Assembly: GCA_035048815.1 (NCBI GenBank)
Contig: JAUCBN010000011.1
Coordinates: 16,632,001 to 16,696,000 of the forward strand
Source: Abelmoschus esculentus
Taxonomy: Eukaryota; Streptophyta; Magnoliopsida; Malvales; Malvaceae
Direction of reading: 5' to 3'
DNA: 64,000 nucleotides
Shown here: positions 22,014 through 34,901 of the stretch, piece by piece
Layout of the letters: the number at the start of each line of letters is the position of its first letter
Position numbering within the stretch: position 1 is the stretch's first letter
Made by a program: the position numbers and the translations under genes
Notes under the pieces: generated by a model
The model's input: the letters and a program-made list of their open reading frames with translations, nothing else
Told to the model about the DNA's origin: nothing
Databases searched by the model: none

Positions 22014-23335
22014 TGATGGAGACTCGAAAGTCCTTTTCGTTCCACATTTGTCAGATTATAGTATTTTAGGTTATCGAACTCACAGGGCCTGTGTCGAATT
22101 CACTACTTCTTACGACTGTATAATGGAAAATAAGAACACATGTATTTTGTGGAGTTGGAATACTAAAATTAACTAAATAACGAAAGATAAATATAATGAA
22201 AGTGATATTAGGTTGAATACTTCATAGAGGAGGATCCAGTTGTATTATTTATCCATTTATTTATGTAATTGGTTGAACTGCCGCCTCGGCGGATCGCACT
22301 AAGGATCGCCGCAGCTGCCTAGGCGGGGTTATGCCTTGTCGACAATTCAACTTTTCATAGTTCGACAGAGCATCCTTGTATGTCTTCTTCCTTATCCCTA
22401 AGCGAAGAGAACTGTTGAAACCCACGTCTTGATGATACCTCTCAGCGTGAATCAAGGATGAATAACAACCAAACACATGCGTCTTGTTAGTCGCTGAAAT
22501 CCTAGGCGGTTAATCTCTCAACAAGATTAGTCAATGCCCACGAGAAAAGACCATATTCTCTATTTTCATGAACCTACATCTCTCGATGCTAGGCAAATGT
22601 ATTTTTCTTCATATACTATTATCCCGAGCTCATATGTAAAGAAGAGTAAATACCAAGAGAGAATAAACTATGAAATAAGTTCTTGCATTAATAAATATAA
22701 AAAATAATTCAACCTTCTTCTCCTACTACTTCACGAACAACCTAAACCTCTGAAAGGTTTAGAACATGATATAGTCGCCGGCTAAAGATTTGTGAAAGAG
22801 AGAATCCGCCTCAACTCCCTTAACCCTAAATCTAATAAGTTCTTTATATAGGTCAAGCCCTAAATTGAAGTTTCCATGCAATGAAAGAGTTCTAAAGGGA
22901 AAAAATAACCCTTAATTAACTATAATATTCTATTCTTATTTCCTAAAATAACTCTTCTTTCTCAAGGTTGACTTTGACAAGGGAATGACCTCTTAAATTA
23001 GCTTCGTCTTTCTCTCGCTCTCTGTCTATTAAGATCAACATCTTTTTCTATCTCTTTCGAGCACCGGTTATTATCTTTATGCTACTATCACGGCCATCAA
23101 ATGCTGCCGAGGCGGGTGTTTCATCTGCAATTCAACATCTATCTTCTGATTTGGCCACCTCTAGGATATAGTTTCCTGTCTAAGAAGGAAAATTATCAAA
23201 TGCATATGCTTTATGCCAAATAATAGATATATTCGTGATTTAAGTGTTTGGATGCTGAAGTATATAAGGCAGGAATATTCATTATTGCCCTTAGATCTGT
23301 CCTTTATTAGCAATAAACGAGTTGGAAAATGGTAT
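22014..23335 (+). repeat. Athila-like family 2 LTR, truncated at the satellite boundary
   Basis: Homologous to the solo LTR at 6332-7709 from TGATGGAGACTCG on (shared CACAGGGCCTGTGTCGA-type block, TGCCTAGGC, GTCGACAATTCAACTTT, CTTGATGATACCTC, AATAAACGAG). The last ~40 bp, including the ATTTATCA end, is absent. Instead the sequence passes straight into the satellite phrase CCCCTTTAGACATG at 23336. No left target duplication can be tested. Confidence 0.75.
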
Positions 23336-26300
23336 CCCCTTTAGACATGCTCGTTTTAATCACAAGAAAACGATAACTAAAAGTTATTAAATCAAATTTT
23401 ATGTGTTCAAATAGTTAATTATGGGCTTTTGAACATAATTATACATATTAATCTCAAATTTTCAGCTTTTTACTCGGTTAAAATTCGAACGGATTAGCTA
23501 TAAAGCCCGTTTAGACATGCACGTTTTAATTGTAACAAAACGACAACCAAATATTATTAAATCAATTTTTATTAGTTCAAACAGTTAACTATAGGCTTTT
23601 GAAAAAAGTTATACAGATTAATCTAAAATTTTCAGTTTTTTTTGGTTAAAATTCGAATGGAATCCCTATAAATTCCCTTTAGACATGAACGTTTTAAATC
23701 GCAACAAAACGACAACCAAAAGCTATTAAATCAAATTTTCTGAGTTCAAATTGTAAATTATGCGCTTTTGAACAAAATTATACAGATTAATCTCAAATTT
23801 TCAGTTTTTTACTCGGTTAAAATTCAAAAATTTGAACGAATTAGCTATAAAGTCCTTTTAAACATGTACGTTTCAATAACGGTCATTTAGATATGCACAT
23901 TTTAATCGCAACAAAACGACAACCAGAAGTTGTTAAATCAAATTTTATGAGTTCAAATAATTAATTATACAGATTAATCTCAAATTTTTAGCTTTTTACT
24001 CGGTTAAAATTCGAACTGATTCTCAATAAGGAAATTTAGATATGCATGTTTTAATCGCAACAAAACGACAACCAAAAGTTATTAAATCAAATTTTATGAG
24101 TTCAAATTGTTAATTATGCGCTTTTGAACATAATTATACAGATTAATCTCAAATTTTTAGCTTTTTACTCGGTTAAAATTAGAACGGATTCGTTATAAAG
24201 CCCCTTTAGACATGCACGTTTTAATCACAACAAAACAACAACCAAAAGTTAATAAATCAAATTTTCTGAGTTCAAATTGTAAATTAGTGGATTTCGAACA
24301 TAATTACAAGATTAATCTCAAATTTTCAACTTTTTACTCAGTTAAAATTCGAACGGATTCGTTATAAAGCCCCTTTAGACATGCACGTTTTAATTGCAAC
24401 AAAACGACAACCAAAAGTTATTAAATCAAATTTTATGAGTTAAAATTTTTAATTATATGTTTTTGAACATAATTATACAGATTAATCTCAAATTTTCAGT
24501 TTTTTACTCGGTTAAAAATCGAACTGATTCTCAATAAAGGTCATTTAGATATACACGTTTTAATTGGAACAAAACGACAACCAAAAGTTATTAAATAAAA
24601 TTTTATGTGTTCAAATTGTTAATTATGTGCTTTTGAACATAATGATACATATTAATCTCAAATTTTTAGCTTTTTACTCGTTTAAAATTCGAACGGATTC
24701 ACTAGAAAGCCCCTTTAGACATGCACGTTTTATTCGCAACAAAATGATAACCAAAAGTTATTAAATCAAATTCTATGAGTTCAATTTGTCAATTATGGGC
24801 TTTTGAACATAATTATAAGATTAATCTCAAATTTTCAGCTCTTTACTCAGTTAAAATTCGAACGGATTTGCTATAAAGCCCCTTTAGACATGCTCGTTTT
24901 AACCGCAACAAAACGACAACCAAAAGTTATTAAATCAAATTTTATGAGTTCAAATTGTTAATTATGGGCTTTTGAACATAATTATAAGATTAATTATGCT
25001 CGTTTTAATCTAAAATTTTCAGTTTTTTACTCGGTTAAAATTCGAACGGAATCCCTATAAATCACCTTTAGACATGAACGTTTTAATCGCAACAAAACCA
25101 CAACCCAAAGTTATTAAATCAAATTTTATGAGTTCAAATTGTAAATTATGGGCTTTTGAACAAAATTATACAGATTAATCTCAAATTTTCAGTTTTTTAC
25201 TCGGTTAAAATTCAAAAATTTAAACGGATTAGCTATAAAGCACTTTTAGACATGCACGTTCCAATAAAGGTCATTTAGACATGCACATTTTAATCGCAAC
25301 AAAACAACAACCAGAAGTTATTAAATCAAATTTTATGAGTTCAAATAATTAATTATGGGCTGTTTAACATAATTACACAGATTGTTCTCAAATTTTTAGC
25401 TTTTTACTCGGTTAAAATTTGAACTGATTCTCAATAAAGGAAATTTAGACAATCACGTTTTAATCGCAATAAAACGACAACCAAAAGTTATTAAATCAAA
25501 TTTTATGAGTTCAAATTGTTAATTATGGTCTTTTGAACATAATTATATAGATTAATCTCAAATTGTAAGCTTTTTACTCGGTTAAAATTCAAACGGATTC
25601 GTTATAAAGCCCCTTTAGACATGCACATTTTAGTCGTAACAAAACGACAACCAAAAGTTATTAAATCAAATTCTATGAGTTCAATTTGTTAATTATATGC
25701 TTTTGCACATAATTATACAGATTAATCTCAAATTTTCAGCTTTTTATTCGGTTAAAATTCGAACGGATTCGCTATAAAGCCTCTTTAGACGTGCACGTTT
25801 TAATCGCAAAAAAACGATAACCAAAAGTTATTAAATCAAATTCTATGTGTTCAAGTTGTTAATTATGGGATTTTGAACATAATTGTACAGATTAATCTCA
25901 AACTTTCAGCTTTTTACTTGGTTAAAATTCGAACGTATTCGCTATAAATCCCCTTTGGACATGCACGTTTTAATCGGAAAAAAATGACAACCAAAAGTTA
26001 TTGAATCAAATTTTATGAGTTCAAATAGTTAATTATGGGTTTTTGAACATAATTATACAGATTAATCCCAAATTTTCAGCTTTTTACTCTGTTAAAATTC
26101 GAACTGATTCTTAATAAAGGTCATTTAGACAAGAACGTTTTAATAGCAACAAAACGACAACCAAATATTATTAAATCAAATTTTATAAGTTCAAATTATT
26201 AATTATGGGCTTTTGAACAAAATTATATAGATTAATCTCAAATTTTCAGCTTTTTACTCGGTTAAAATTCGAACTGATTCTCAATAAAGGTCAGTTAGAT

Positions 26301-28000
26301 ATGTACGTTTTAATCTCAACCAAACTACAACCAAAAGTTATTAAATCAAATTTATGAGTTCAAATTGTTATATATGGGTTTTTGAACATAATTATACAGA
26401 TTAATCTCAGATTTTCATCTTTTTACTCGTTTAAAATTCGAACGGATTCGCTATAAAGCACCTTTAGACATGCACGTTTTAATCGCAACAAAACGACAAC
26501 CAAAAGTTATTAAATCAAATTCTGTGAGTTCAATTTGTTAATTATGGGCTTTTGAACATAATTATAAGATTAATCTCAAATTTTCAGCTTTTTACTCGGT
26601 TAAAATTCGAACGGATTAGCTATAAAGCCCTTTTAGACATGCATGTTTTATCGTAACAAAACGACAATAAAATATTATTAAATCAAGTTTTATTAGTTCA
26701 AATAGTTAATTATAGGCTTTTGAACAAAATTATACAGATTAATCTAAAATTTTCAGCTTTTTACTCGGTTAAAATTCGAACGGAATCGCTATAAATCCCC
26801 TTTAGACATGAACATTTTAATCGCAACAAAACAACAACCAAAAGTTGTTAAATCAAATTTTATGAGTTCAAATTATAAATTATGGGTTTTGAACAAAATT
26901 ATACAGATTAATCTCAAATTTTCAATTTTTTACCCGGTTAAAATTCAAAAATTTGAACAGATTAGCTATAAATCCCTTTTAGACATGCACGTTCCAATAA
27001 AGGTCATTTAGACATTCATATTTTAATCGCAACAAAACGACAACCAGAAGTTATTAAATCAGATTTTATGAGTTCAAATAATTAATTATGGGCTTTTGAA
27101 CATAATTATACACATTAATCTCAAAATTTCAGCTTTTTAGTCTGTTAAAATTCGAACTGATTCTCAATAAAGGAAATTTAGATATGCACGTTTTAATCGC
27201 AACAAAACGACAACCAAAAGTTATTAAATCAAATTCTATGAGTTCAATTTGTTAATTATGTGCTTTTGAACATAATTATAAGATTAATCTCAAATTTTCA
27301 GCTTTTTACTCGGTTAAAATTCGAACGGATTCGCTTTAAAGCCCCTTTAGACATGCACGTTTTAATCGTAAAACAACAACAACCAAAAGTTATTAAATCA
27401 AATTTTATGAGTTCAAATTGTTAATTATGGGCTTTTGAGCATAATTATATAGATATATCTAAAATTTTCAGCTTTTTACTCTGTTAAAATTCGAACTGAT
27501 TCTTAATAAAGGTTATTTAGACTTGCACTTTTTAATCGCAACAAAACGAAAACCAAAAGTTATTATATCAAATTTTATGAGTTCAAATTGTTAATTATGG
27601 GTTTTTGAATATAATTATACAGATTAATCTCAAATTTTCAGCTTTTAACTGGGTTAAAAGTCGAACGGATTCGCTATAAAGCAACTTTGGACATGCACGT
27701 TTTAATCGCAACAAAACGACAACCAAAAGTTATTAAATCAAATTCTATGTGTTCAAGATGTTAATTAAGGGCTTTTGAACATAATTATACAGATTAATCT
27801 AAAATTTTTAGCTTTTTACTTGGTTAAAATTCGAACGTATTCGCTATAAATCCCCTTTGGACATGCACGTTTTAATTGCAAAAAAACAACAATCAAAAGT
27901 TATTAAATCAAATTTTATGTGTTGAAATAGTTAATTATGGGCTTTTGAACATAATTATACAGATTAATCTCAAATTTTCAGCTTTTTACTCGGTTAAAAT

Positions 28001-30550
28001 TCAAACTGATTCTCAATAAAGGCCATTTAGACATGCTCGTTTTAATCGCAACAAAACGACAATCAAAAGTTATTAAATCAAATTTTATGAGTTCAAATTG
28101 TTAATTATAGGATTTTGAACAAAATTATACAGATTAATCTCAAATTTTCAGCTTTTTACTCGGTTAAAATTCTTACTTATTCTCAATAAAGGTCATTTAG
28201 ACATGCACGTTTTAATCGCAACAAAACGACTGCCGAAAGTTATTAAATCAAATTTTATTAGTTCTAATTGTTAATTAAGGGCTTTTGAACATAATTATAT
28301 AGATTAATCTCATTTTTTTTGTTTTTTACTCTGTTAAAATTCGAACAGATTCGCTATAAAGCCCCTTTACACATACACGTTTTAATCACAACAAAACGAT
28401 AACCAAAAGTTATTAAATCAAATTTTATGACTTCAAATTGTTAATTATGGGATTTTGAACAAAATTATACATATTAATCTCAAATTTTCAGCTTTTTAGT
28501 CGGTTAAAATTCGAACGGATTCGCTATAAAGCCCCTTTAGACATGCACGTTTTAATCACAACAAAACGACAACCATAAGTTATTAAATAAAATTCTATGT
28601 GTTCAAGTTGTTAATTATGGGCTATTGAACATAATTATACAGATTAATCTCAAATTTTTAGCTTTTTACTTGGTTAAAATTCGAACGTATTCGCTATAAA
28701 ACCCCTTTAGACATGTACGTTTTAATCACAAAAAAACGACAACCAAAAGATATTAAATCAAATTATATGAGTTCAAATAGTTAATTATGGGTTTCTGAAC
28801 ATAATTATACAGATTAATCTCAAATTTTCAGCTTTTTACTCGGTTAAAATTCAAACTGATTCTCAATAAAGGTCATTTAGACATGCTCGTTTTAATCGCA
28901 ACAAAACAACAATCAAAAGTTATTGAATCAAATTTTATGAGTTCAAATTGTTAATTATAGGATTTTGAACGAAATTATACAGATTAATCTCAAATTTTCA
29001 GCTTTTTACTCGGTTAAAATTCTTACTTATTCTCAATAAAGGTCATTTAGACATGCACGTTTTAATCGCAACAAAACGACTGCCGAAAGTTATTAAATTA
29101 AATTTTATTAGTTCTAATTGTTAATTAAGGGCTTTTGAACATAATTATATAGATTAATCTCAATTTTTTTGTTTTTTACTCGGTTAAAATTCGAACAGAT
29201 TCGCTATAAAGCCCCTTTACACATACACGTTTTAATCACAACAAAACGATAACCAAAAGTTATTAAATCAAATTTTATGACTTCAAATTGTTAATTATGG
29301 GATTTTGAACAAAAATATACATATTAATCTCAAATTTTCAGCTTTTTAGTCGGTTAAAATTCGAACGGATTCGCTATAAAGCCCCTTTAGACATGCACGT
29401 TTTAATCACAACAAAACGACAACCAAAAGTTATTAAATAAAATTCTATGTGTTCAAGTTGTTAATTATGGGCTATTGAACATAATTATACAGATTAATCT
29501 CAAATTTTCAGCTTCTTACTTGGTTAAAATTCGAACGTATTCGCTATAAAACCCCATTAGACATGTACGTTTTAATCACAAAAAAACGACAACCAAAAGA
29601 TATTAAATCAAATTTTATGAGTTCAAATAGTTAATTATGGGTTTCTGAACATAATTATACAGATTAATCTCAAATTTTCAGCTTTTTACTCGGTTAAAAT
29701 TCAAACTGATTCTCAATAAAGATCATTTAGACATGCTCGTTTTAATCGCAACAAAACGACAATCAAAAGTTATTAAATCAAATTTTATGAGTTCAAATTG
29801 TTAATTATAGGATTTTGAACAAAATTATACAGATTAATCTCAAATTTTCAGCTTTTTACTCGGTTAAAATTCTTACTTATTCTCAATAAAGGTCATTTAG
29901 ACATGCACGTTTTAATCGCAACAAAACGACTGCCGAAAGTTATTAAATCAAATTTTATTAGTTCTAATTGTTAATTAAGGGCTTTTAAATATAATTATAT
30001 AGATTAATCTCAATTTTTTTGTTTTTTACTCGGTTAAAATTCGAACAGATTCGCTATAAAGCCCCTTTACACATACACGTTTTAATCACAACAAAACGAT
30101 AACCAAAAGTTAATAAATCAAATTTTATGATTTCAAATTGTTAATTATGGGATTTTGAACAAAATTATACATATTAATCTCAAATTTTCAGCTTTTTAGT
30201 CGGTTAAAATTCGAACGGATTCGCTATAAAGCCCCTTTAGACATGCACGTTTTAATCACAACAAAACGACAACCAAAAGTTATTAAATAAAATTCTATGT
30301 GTTCAAGTTGTTAATTATGGGCTATTGAACATAATTATACAGATTAATCTCAAATTTTCAGCTTTTTACTTGGTTAAAATTCGAACGTATTCGCTATAAA
30401 ACCCCTTTAGACATGTACGTTTTAATCACAAAAAAACGACAACCAAAAGATATTAAATCAAATTTTATGAGTTCAAATAGTTAATTATGGGTTTCTGAAC
30501 ATAATTATACAGATTAATCTCAAATTTTCAGCTTTTTACTCGGTTAAAAT
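28001..30550 (+). repeat. Higher-order repeat: three 850-bp copies of a five-monomer block
   Basis: Diagnostic variants recur at exact 850-bp spacing: ACGACTGCCGAAAG at 28228, 29078 and 29928; TTCTTACTTATTCTC with the same spacing; and CATGCTCG near 28033, 28883 and 29733. Copies differ by scattered single bases only, while adjacent monomers within a copy differ much more. The fourth position (30551) has already diverged. Confidence 0.93.
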
Positions 30551-31055
30551 TTGAACTGATTCTTAATAAAGGTCATTTAGACAAGCACGTTTTAATTGTA
30601 ACAAAACGACAACCAAAAGTTATTAACTCAAGTTTTATGAGTTCTAATTATTAATTATGGGCTTCTGAACATAATTATACAGATTAATCTCAAATTTTTA
30701 GCTTTTTACACGGTTAAAGTTCGAATTGATCCTAAATAAAAGTCATTTAGACAAGCATGTTTTAATCGCAACAAAACGAAAGCCAAAAGTTATTAAATCA
30801 AATTTTATGAATTCAAATTGTTTATTATGGGGTTTTGAACATAACTATACAGATTAATCTCAAATTTTCAGCTTTTTACTCGGTTAAAATTCTTACTTAT
30901 TCTCAATAAAGGTCATTTAGCCATGCACGTTTTAATCGCAACGAATTAACAACCAAAAGTTATTAAATCAAATTTTATGAGTTCAAATTGTTAATTATGT
31001 ACTTTTGAACATAATTATACAGATTAATCTCAAATTTTCAGCTTTTTACTCGGTT

Positions 31056-31072
31056 AAAATTCGAACGGATTC
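31056..31072. repeat. LINE target site duplication, left (17 bp)
   Basis: AAAATTCGAACGGATTC from a type A satellite monomer, repeated at 34902-34918. It is preceded by GGTT, so the first nick site would be TT/AAAA, the usual L1 endonuclease preference. Confidence 0.88.
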
Positions 31073-31102
31073 CCTGAATGTAGATTCCCTAAATGTAGCC
31101 AG

Positions 31103-34100
31103 TTCTCTTCCTTGGCTTTTAGGGGGGGACTTTAATGAAATCCTTTACGACAACGAAAAACAAGGTGGTTCCCGCCGTGCTCGTTCACAAATTAACAACT
31201 TTCAAGAGTGCCTTGTTAATAATGATCTTTTCGACTGTAAACCAAAGTCTGGATGGTTCACTTGGACCAGATCGGGACGCAACTCGGTAACCATTATGGA
31301 AAGACTAGACATATTTCTTGGTAATTCCACCTGGTTCACTACTTTCCCTAGTTGCCAAGCTATCTCTTTCTTTCAGGCGCGTTCTGACCACTGTCCTATT
31401 TTGATGGATACTAGGCCTGTATCGAGTCCTCCAATTGTGCGGACCAGCTCATTGTTCCGCTATGAGAACTGCTGGGCTGATAATCCTGAGGTTCTTTTAC
31501 GTATTAAAGAGCTATGGTCTACTCCATCTCGATCAACTCTAAGTAAACTACACGACATTAGACATTTCCTTGCTACTTGGCAAACTAGCAAACGCTTGAA
31601 ATCCAATAAGCGTATCTCCCAATTGAATGACTTTATTAACCTATATCTCACGCGACATCTCTCTGACTTTGAAATCAATGGCCTTCTCTCTGCTAAACGT
31701 GAGCTCGATAGTTTACTAAATGCGAAGGAAATCTATTGGGCTCAACGCGCTCGAACTCTCTGGTTAGAGCACGGTGACAAAAACACTTCCTTCTTTCATG
31801 CCAAAGCGACTAGCCGACGGAGGAAAAACTAGCTTGTTGGTCTTTTCAACGGTCAAAATATTTGGCAAACTAATTCCAATGATATTATGACTACCGCTGT
31901 TACATACTTTCAAAATCTTTTTTCATCATCCTCTCCTATAATAGATTCATCAATCTTGACCAATATTCCCACAGTTGTTACTGACTCAATGAATAATGAA
32001 CTTAATAAGGATTTCACTCCAGATGAAATTCATACTGCTTTTCGTGATATCGATCCGAGGAAGGCCCCGGGGGTTGACGGTTTCCCAAGCAGTTTCTTCT
32101 AGAAGCACTGGGATATCCTTGGCCATGAATTTATATCTCTCTGCCTCGGGCTTCTTCGAGGGTCCATTAATATGGAAGAAGTCAATCGTACCATTATTGT
32201 GTTTATCCCTAAAATTGATGAACCTACCACAATACGTCGTCTTAGACCTATTAGTCTCTGTACAGTTATTTATAAAACTGTCTCGAAAGTACTTGTTAAT
32301 CGGCTAAAATCTATCATACCCATTTGTATTAGTGGCAACCAAGCTGCTTTTGTTCATGGCAGGAACATTACGGATAATATTCTTATAGCCCACGAACTTA
32401 TCCATACCCTTAATACTGATGCTACATCTCTTGCGAAAGGGGCTAGTTTAAAGTTAGATATGGAAAAGGCCTTCGACCGTGTTGAATGGACTTTTTTAGA
32501 ACATATTATGATTCGTCTAGGCTTTAACCCCAATTGGGTGTCCCTTATTATGAGGTGTGTATCCTCAGTTACCTTTCAAGTTCGAGTGAATGATTCTCTT
32601 TCTCAGCCTTTTAAGCCCTTTAGAGGTTTACGACAAGGGGACCCTCTCTCCCCTTTTTTGTTTCTTTTCTGTACCAAGGGTCTTTCTGCCTTACTTAATG
32701 CTGAGCAATCCTCTAGTGAACTCCCGGGGCTTTGCGCTAGCAGAAATGGGCCACGTGTCAATCATCTTCTTTTTGTAGATGACTGTGTTGTTTTTATCAA
32801 GACCGAAATGGCCGAAGTACATCGCCTTCGGGACGTTCGGCATATTTATGCCACTTCGTCCGGGCAGGCAGTGAACTTTGAGAAATCTACTATTTTCTAT
32901 TCTCGAAAAACCCCCTTGTCACTTCAAATAGCCATCAATGACATACTGCATGTCAGGGAGGTGAATGACCCTGGGCTTTACTTAGGAGTCCCTCTTCTCA
33001 TTGGAAAGAATAAAACTGTTGCTCTGGGATTTACCAGAGATAAAATGATTGCCAGAATGAACAGATGGAACAAGCATCTCCTCTCTTTTAGTGGGAGAGA
33101 AGTCTTCATCAAATCCGTTCTACAATCTATGCCTCAATATGTAATGTCTTGCTACCTTCTGCCACTGAATATTATTGATGACATGACTACTTCTATACGC
33201 CGTTACTGGTGGTCTGGAAAATCTGGCAAAAAAGGATGGCACATGCTTCCCTGGGATACTGTCTGTCTCCCGAAAGCGGCTGGGGGAATCGGCTTTCGTG
33301 ACCTCTACCATTTTAATATTGCTTTACTCGGTAAGCAGATTTGGCGCCTTGTGTGTACTCCTGGGAGCCTTCTTAGTCAAATTTACAAATGCAAGTACTA
33401 CCCGAATGGTTCTTTACTAGACTCTGTTTCTTCGCGGATTTCCTCCTTTGCTTGGAAAGGGCTTAGTGTAGCTATTTCTAAACTTCGTGATGGATTTTTT
33501 ATATGTCCAGGTATGAATAGTACTATCCAGATCCACTTTGACAATTGGGGTGGCTCTCAGCCTTTACGCCTTTATGGTGATTATGAGATCAATGATGAAG
33601 TGCCTTTGCGCGCTGGCACTTTTATGATACCTAACTTGCCCCGATGGGATGAATCCAAAGTTAGGAATTACTTTACACATGAGGATGCTAATACTATCCT
33701 TAATGTTCTGATTATTAATGATATGACGGATACCACCCTATGGGGTAACCATGATTCTGGTATCTATTCTGTGCGATCGGGCTATCAATTTTTGACGCAT
33801 CAGCCAGGTCCAGTTAACAGGCCCTCTTAACTTTGGAAAATTCTCTCTAAATTAAACACTCTTCCGAAGGTACATTCTTTTGCTTGGCGTTTGTGCCACA
33901 ATGCACTACCGTCTGGTCACAAAATCCTTCAGGCCAATCTTGGTTCGAGGATTTGCCCTATATGCAATTTGGCCATTGAAACCACCATCCATGCTATAAG
34001 GGACTACCCTTGTACTAGGGAGGCGTTCCAGTTGGCAGGACTCCCATCTCGACTTCTCTCTCCTGTTTATACCTCCCCTCATCAGTGGCTTTCTGCGGCA

Positions 34101-34810
34101 GCTGGCTTTCTTTCTCTTCAGCAATTCTCTTTATTTCTTACAATCTTATGGAATCTCTGGAACCGTCGGAATGACTTTGTCCATAATAACCATCTTCAAC
34201 CGGTTTGGTTAACCGTTGCTAATGATCTCAGCCTTTCACATGATTACACCTCAGCTAATAATGCCTCCCGTCTACATTCCCGGCTAGCTGAGCCCACTTT
34301 TGCTCTTGCTAGATGGACGAACCAGACCCTGGTTACGTCAAGATTAACACGGACGGTGCTTTCGACCCCGTGTTAAAAGGAGCAGCAGCTGGTGTCATTG
34401 TTAGGGATTCCTCTGGCATTGTCCATGGCGGTTGTTATTTGCCTCTCCTTTGTCCGGATCCTGCCTCTGCTGAAGCTCTTGCCCTCCTGGAAGGTTTGAA
34501 GCTTGCCATTTCTAATGGCTGGACCCGTGTTGTCTTCGAGACTAACTCCGCTTCCATTGCTAATAAGGTCAACGATCCCCTTTACCAGGACCGTTCCTCT
34601 GTGCAACCTTTGGTATCTCGTATCCGTTCCACTCTTGGTACTTTGCCTGACTGTAAGATTTGTTATGTACCTAGAGAGGCTAATGTTGTAGCCCATGTGT
34701 TAGCTACTAGGGCTTTGCGCTCCTTCTCTTCTTGCTTTTTCTCTTGTGACTTTCCCGATTTTATTCGGGCTTCTGTAAACTCGGAGAGGTTCTCCTCGCC
34801 TTCGCAATAA
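31103..34810 (+). pseudogene. LINE ORF2: endonuclease end, reverse transcriptase, zinc motif, RNase H
   Basis: Reads in one frame from 31103 to about 34320, then one frame over. Order: end of the endonuclease domain (LLGGDFNEIL at ~31115, SDHCPILMDT at ~31384); RT (RPISLCTVIYKTVSKVLVNRL, KLDMEKAFDRVEW with catalytic Asp, RGLRQGDPLSPFLF, and the box C motif FVDD at 32772-32783 instead of FADD); the zf-RVT zinc-binding region at ~33880-34010 (WRLCHNALPSG, CPIC...H...C); and RNase H (KINTDGAF, AGVIVRDSSG, SAEALALLEGL, VFETNS, REANVVAH) at 34313-34810. Breaks: TAG at 31830-31832, TAG at 32100-32102, TAA at 33828-33830, and loss of one base near 34320. Reverse transcription and integration (TPRT) would be its role if intact. 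Confidence 0.95.
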
Positions 34811-34901
34811 GATCTTGGGTACTCTTTTCCCAATAGGGGCCTTCCAGCCCCTCGGGGTGGTTGGCTATAGGGGTTTTTTAATGAGGCCCTTTTCTCAAAA
34901 A
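34811..34901 (+). other. LINE 3' UTR and A tail
   Basis: 91 bp after the RNase H stop. It includes a short GC-richer stem-like phrase (GGGGCCTTCCAGCCCCTCGG) and TTTTTTAATGAGGCCC, and then the A run. The LINE RT normally recognises its own 3' UTR. Confidence 0.65.

Larger units (their letters stand above)
23336..31072 (+). repeat. ~170-bp satellite array, left block (mixed monomer types)
   Basis: About 45 head-to-tail monomers. Each contains, in order, TTTAGACATGCACGTTTTAAT, CAACAAAACGACAACC, AAAGTTATTAAATCAAATTT, GTTAATTATGGGCTTTTGAA, CATAATTATACAGATTAATC, and CAGCTTTTTACTCGG with TTAAAATTCGAAC. The segment after TTCGAAC exists in two forms: GGATTCGCTATAAAGCCCC (type A) or TGATTCTCAATAAAGGTCA (type B). 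Both occur here. Spacing is 168-170 bp. A few monomers lack or gain bases. ORFs in it are incidental. Confidence 0.97.
31073..34901 (+). mobile_element. 5'-truncated plant L1-type LINE inserted in the satellite
   Basis: A 3.8-kb non-LTR retrotransposon copy that starts inside the endonuclease domain and ends in a short A run (34897-34901). It is bracketed by a 17-bp target duplication. At the 5' junction a 15-bp phrase is doubled with one difference (GATTCCCTGAATGTA / GATTCCCTAAATGTA at 31068-31097), consistent with template slippage or microhomology at the truncation. Its base composition is clearly less AT-rich than the satellite around it. Confidence 0.93.

Noticed and set aside
31460..34696. 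Minus-strand ORFs within the LINE
   Set aside because: Shadows of the plus-strand ORF2 with its EN, RT and RNase H motifs.
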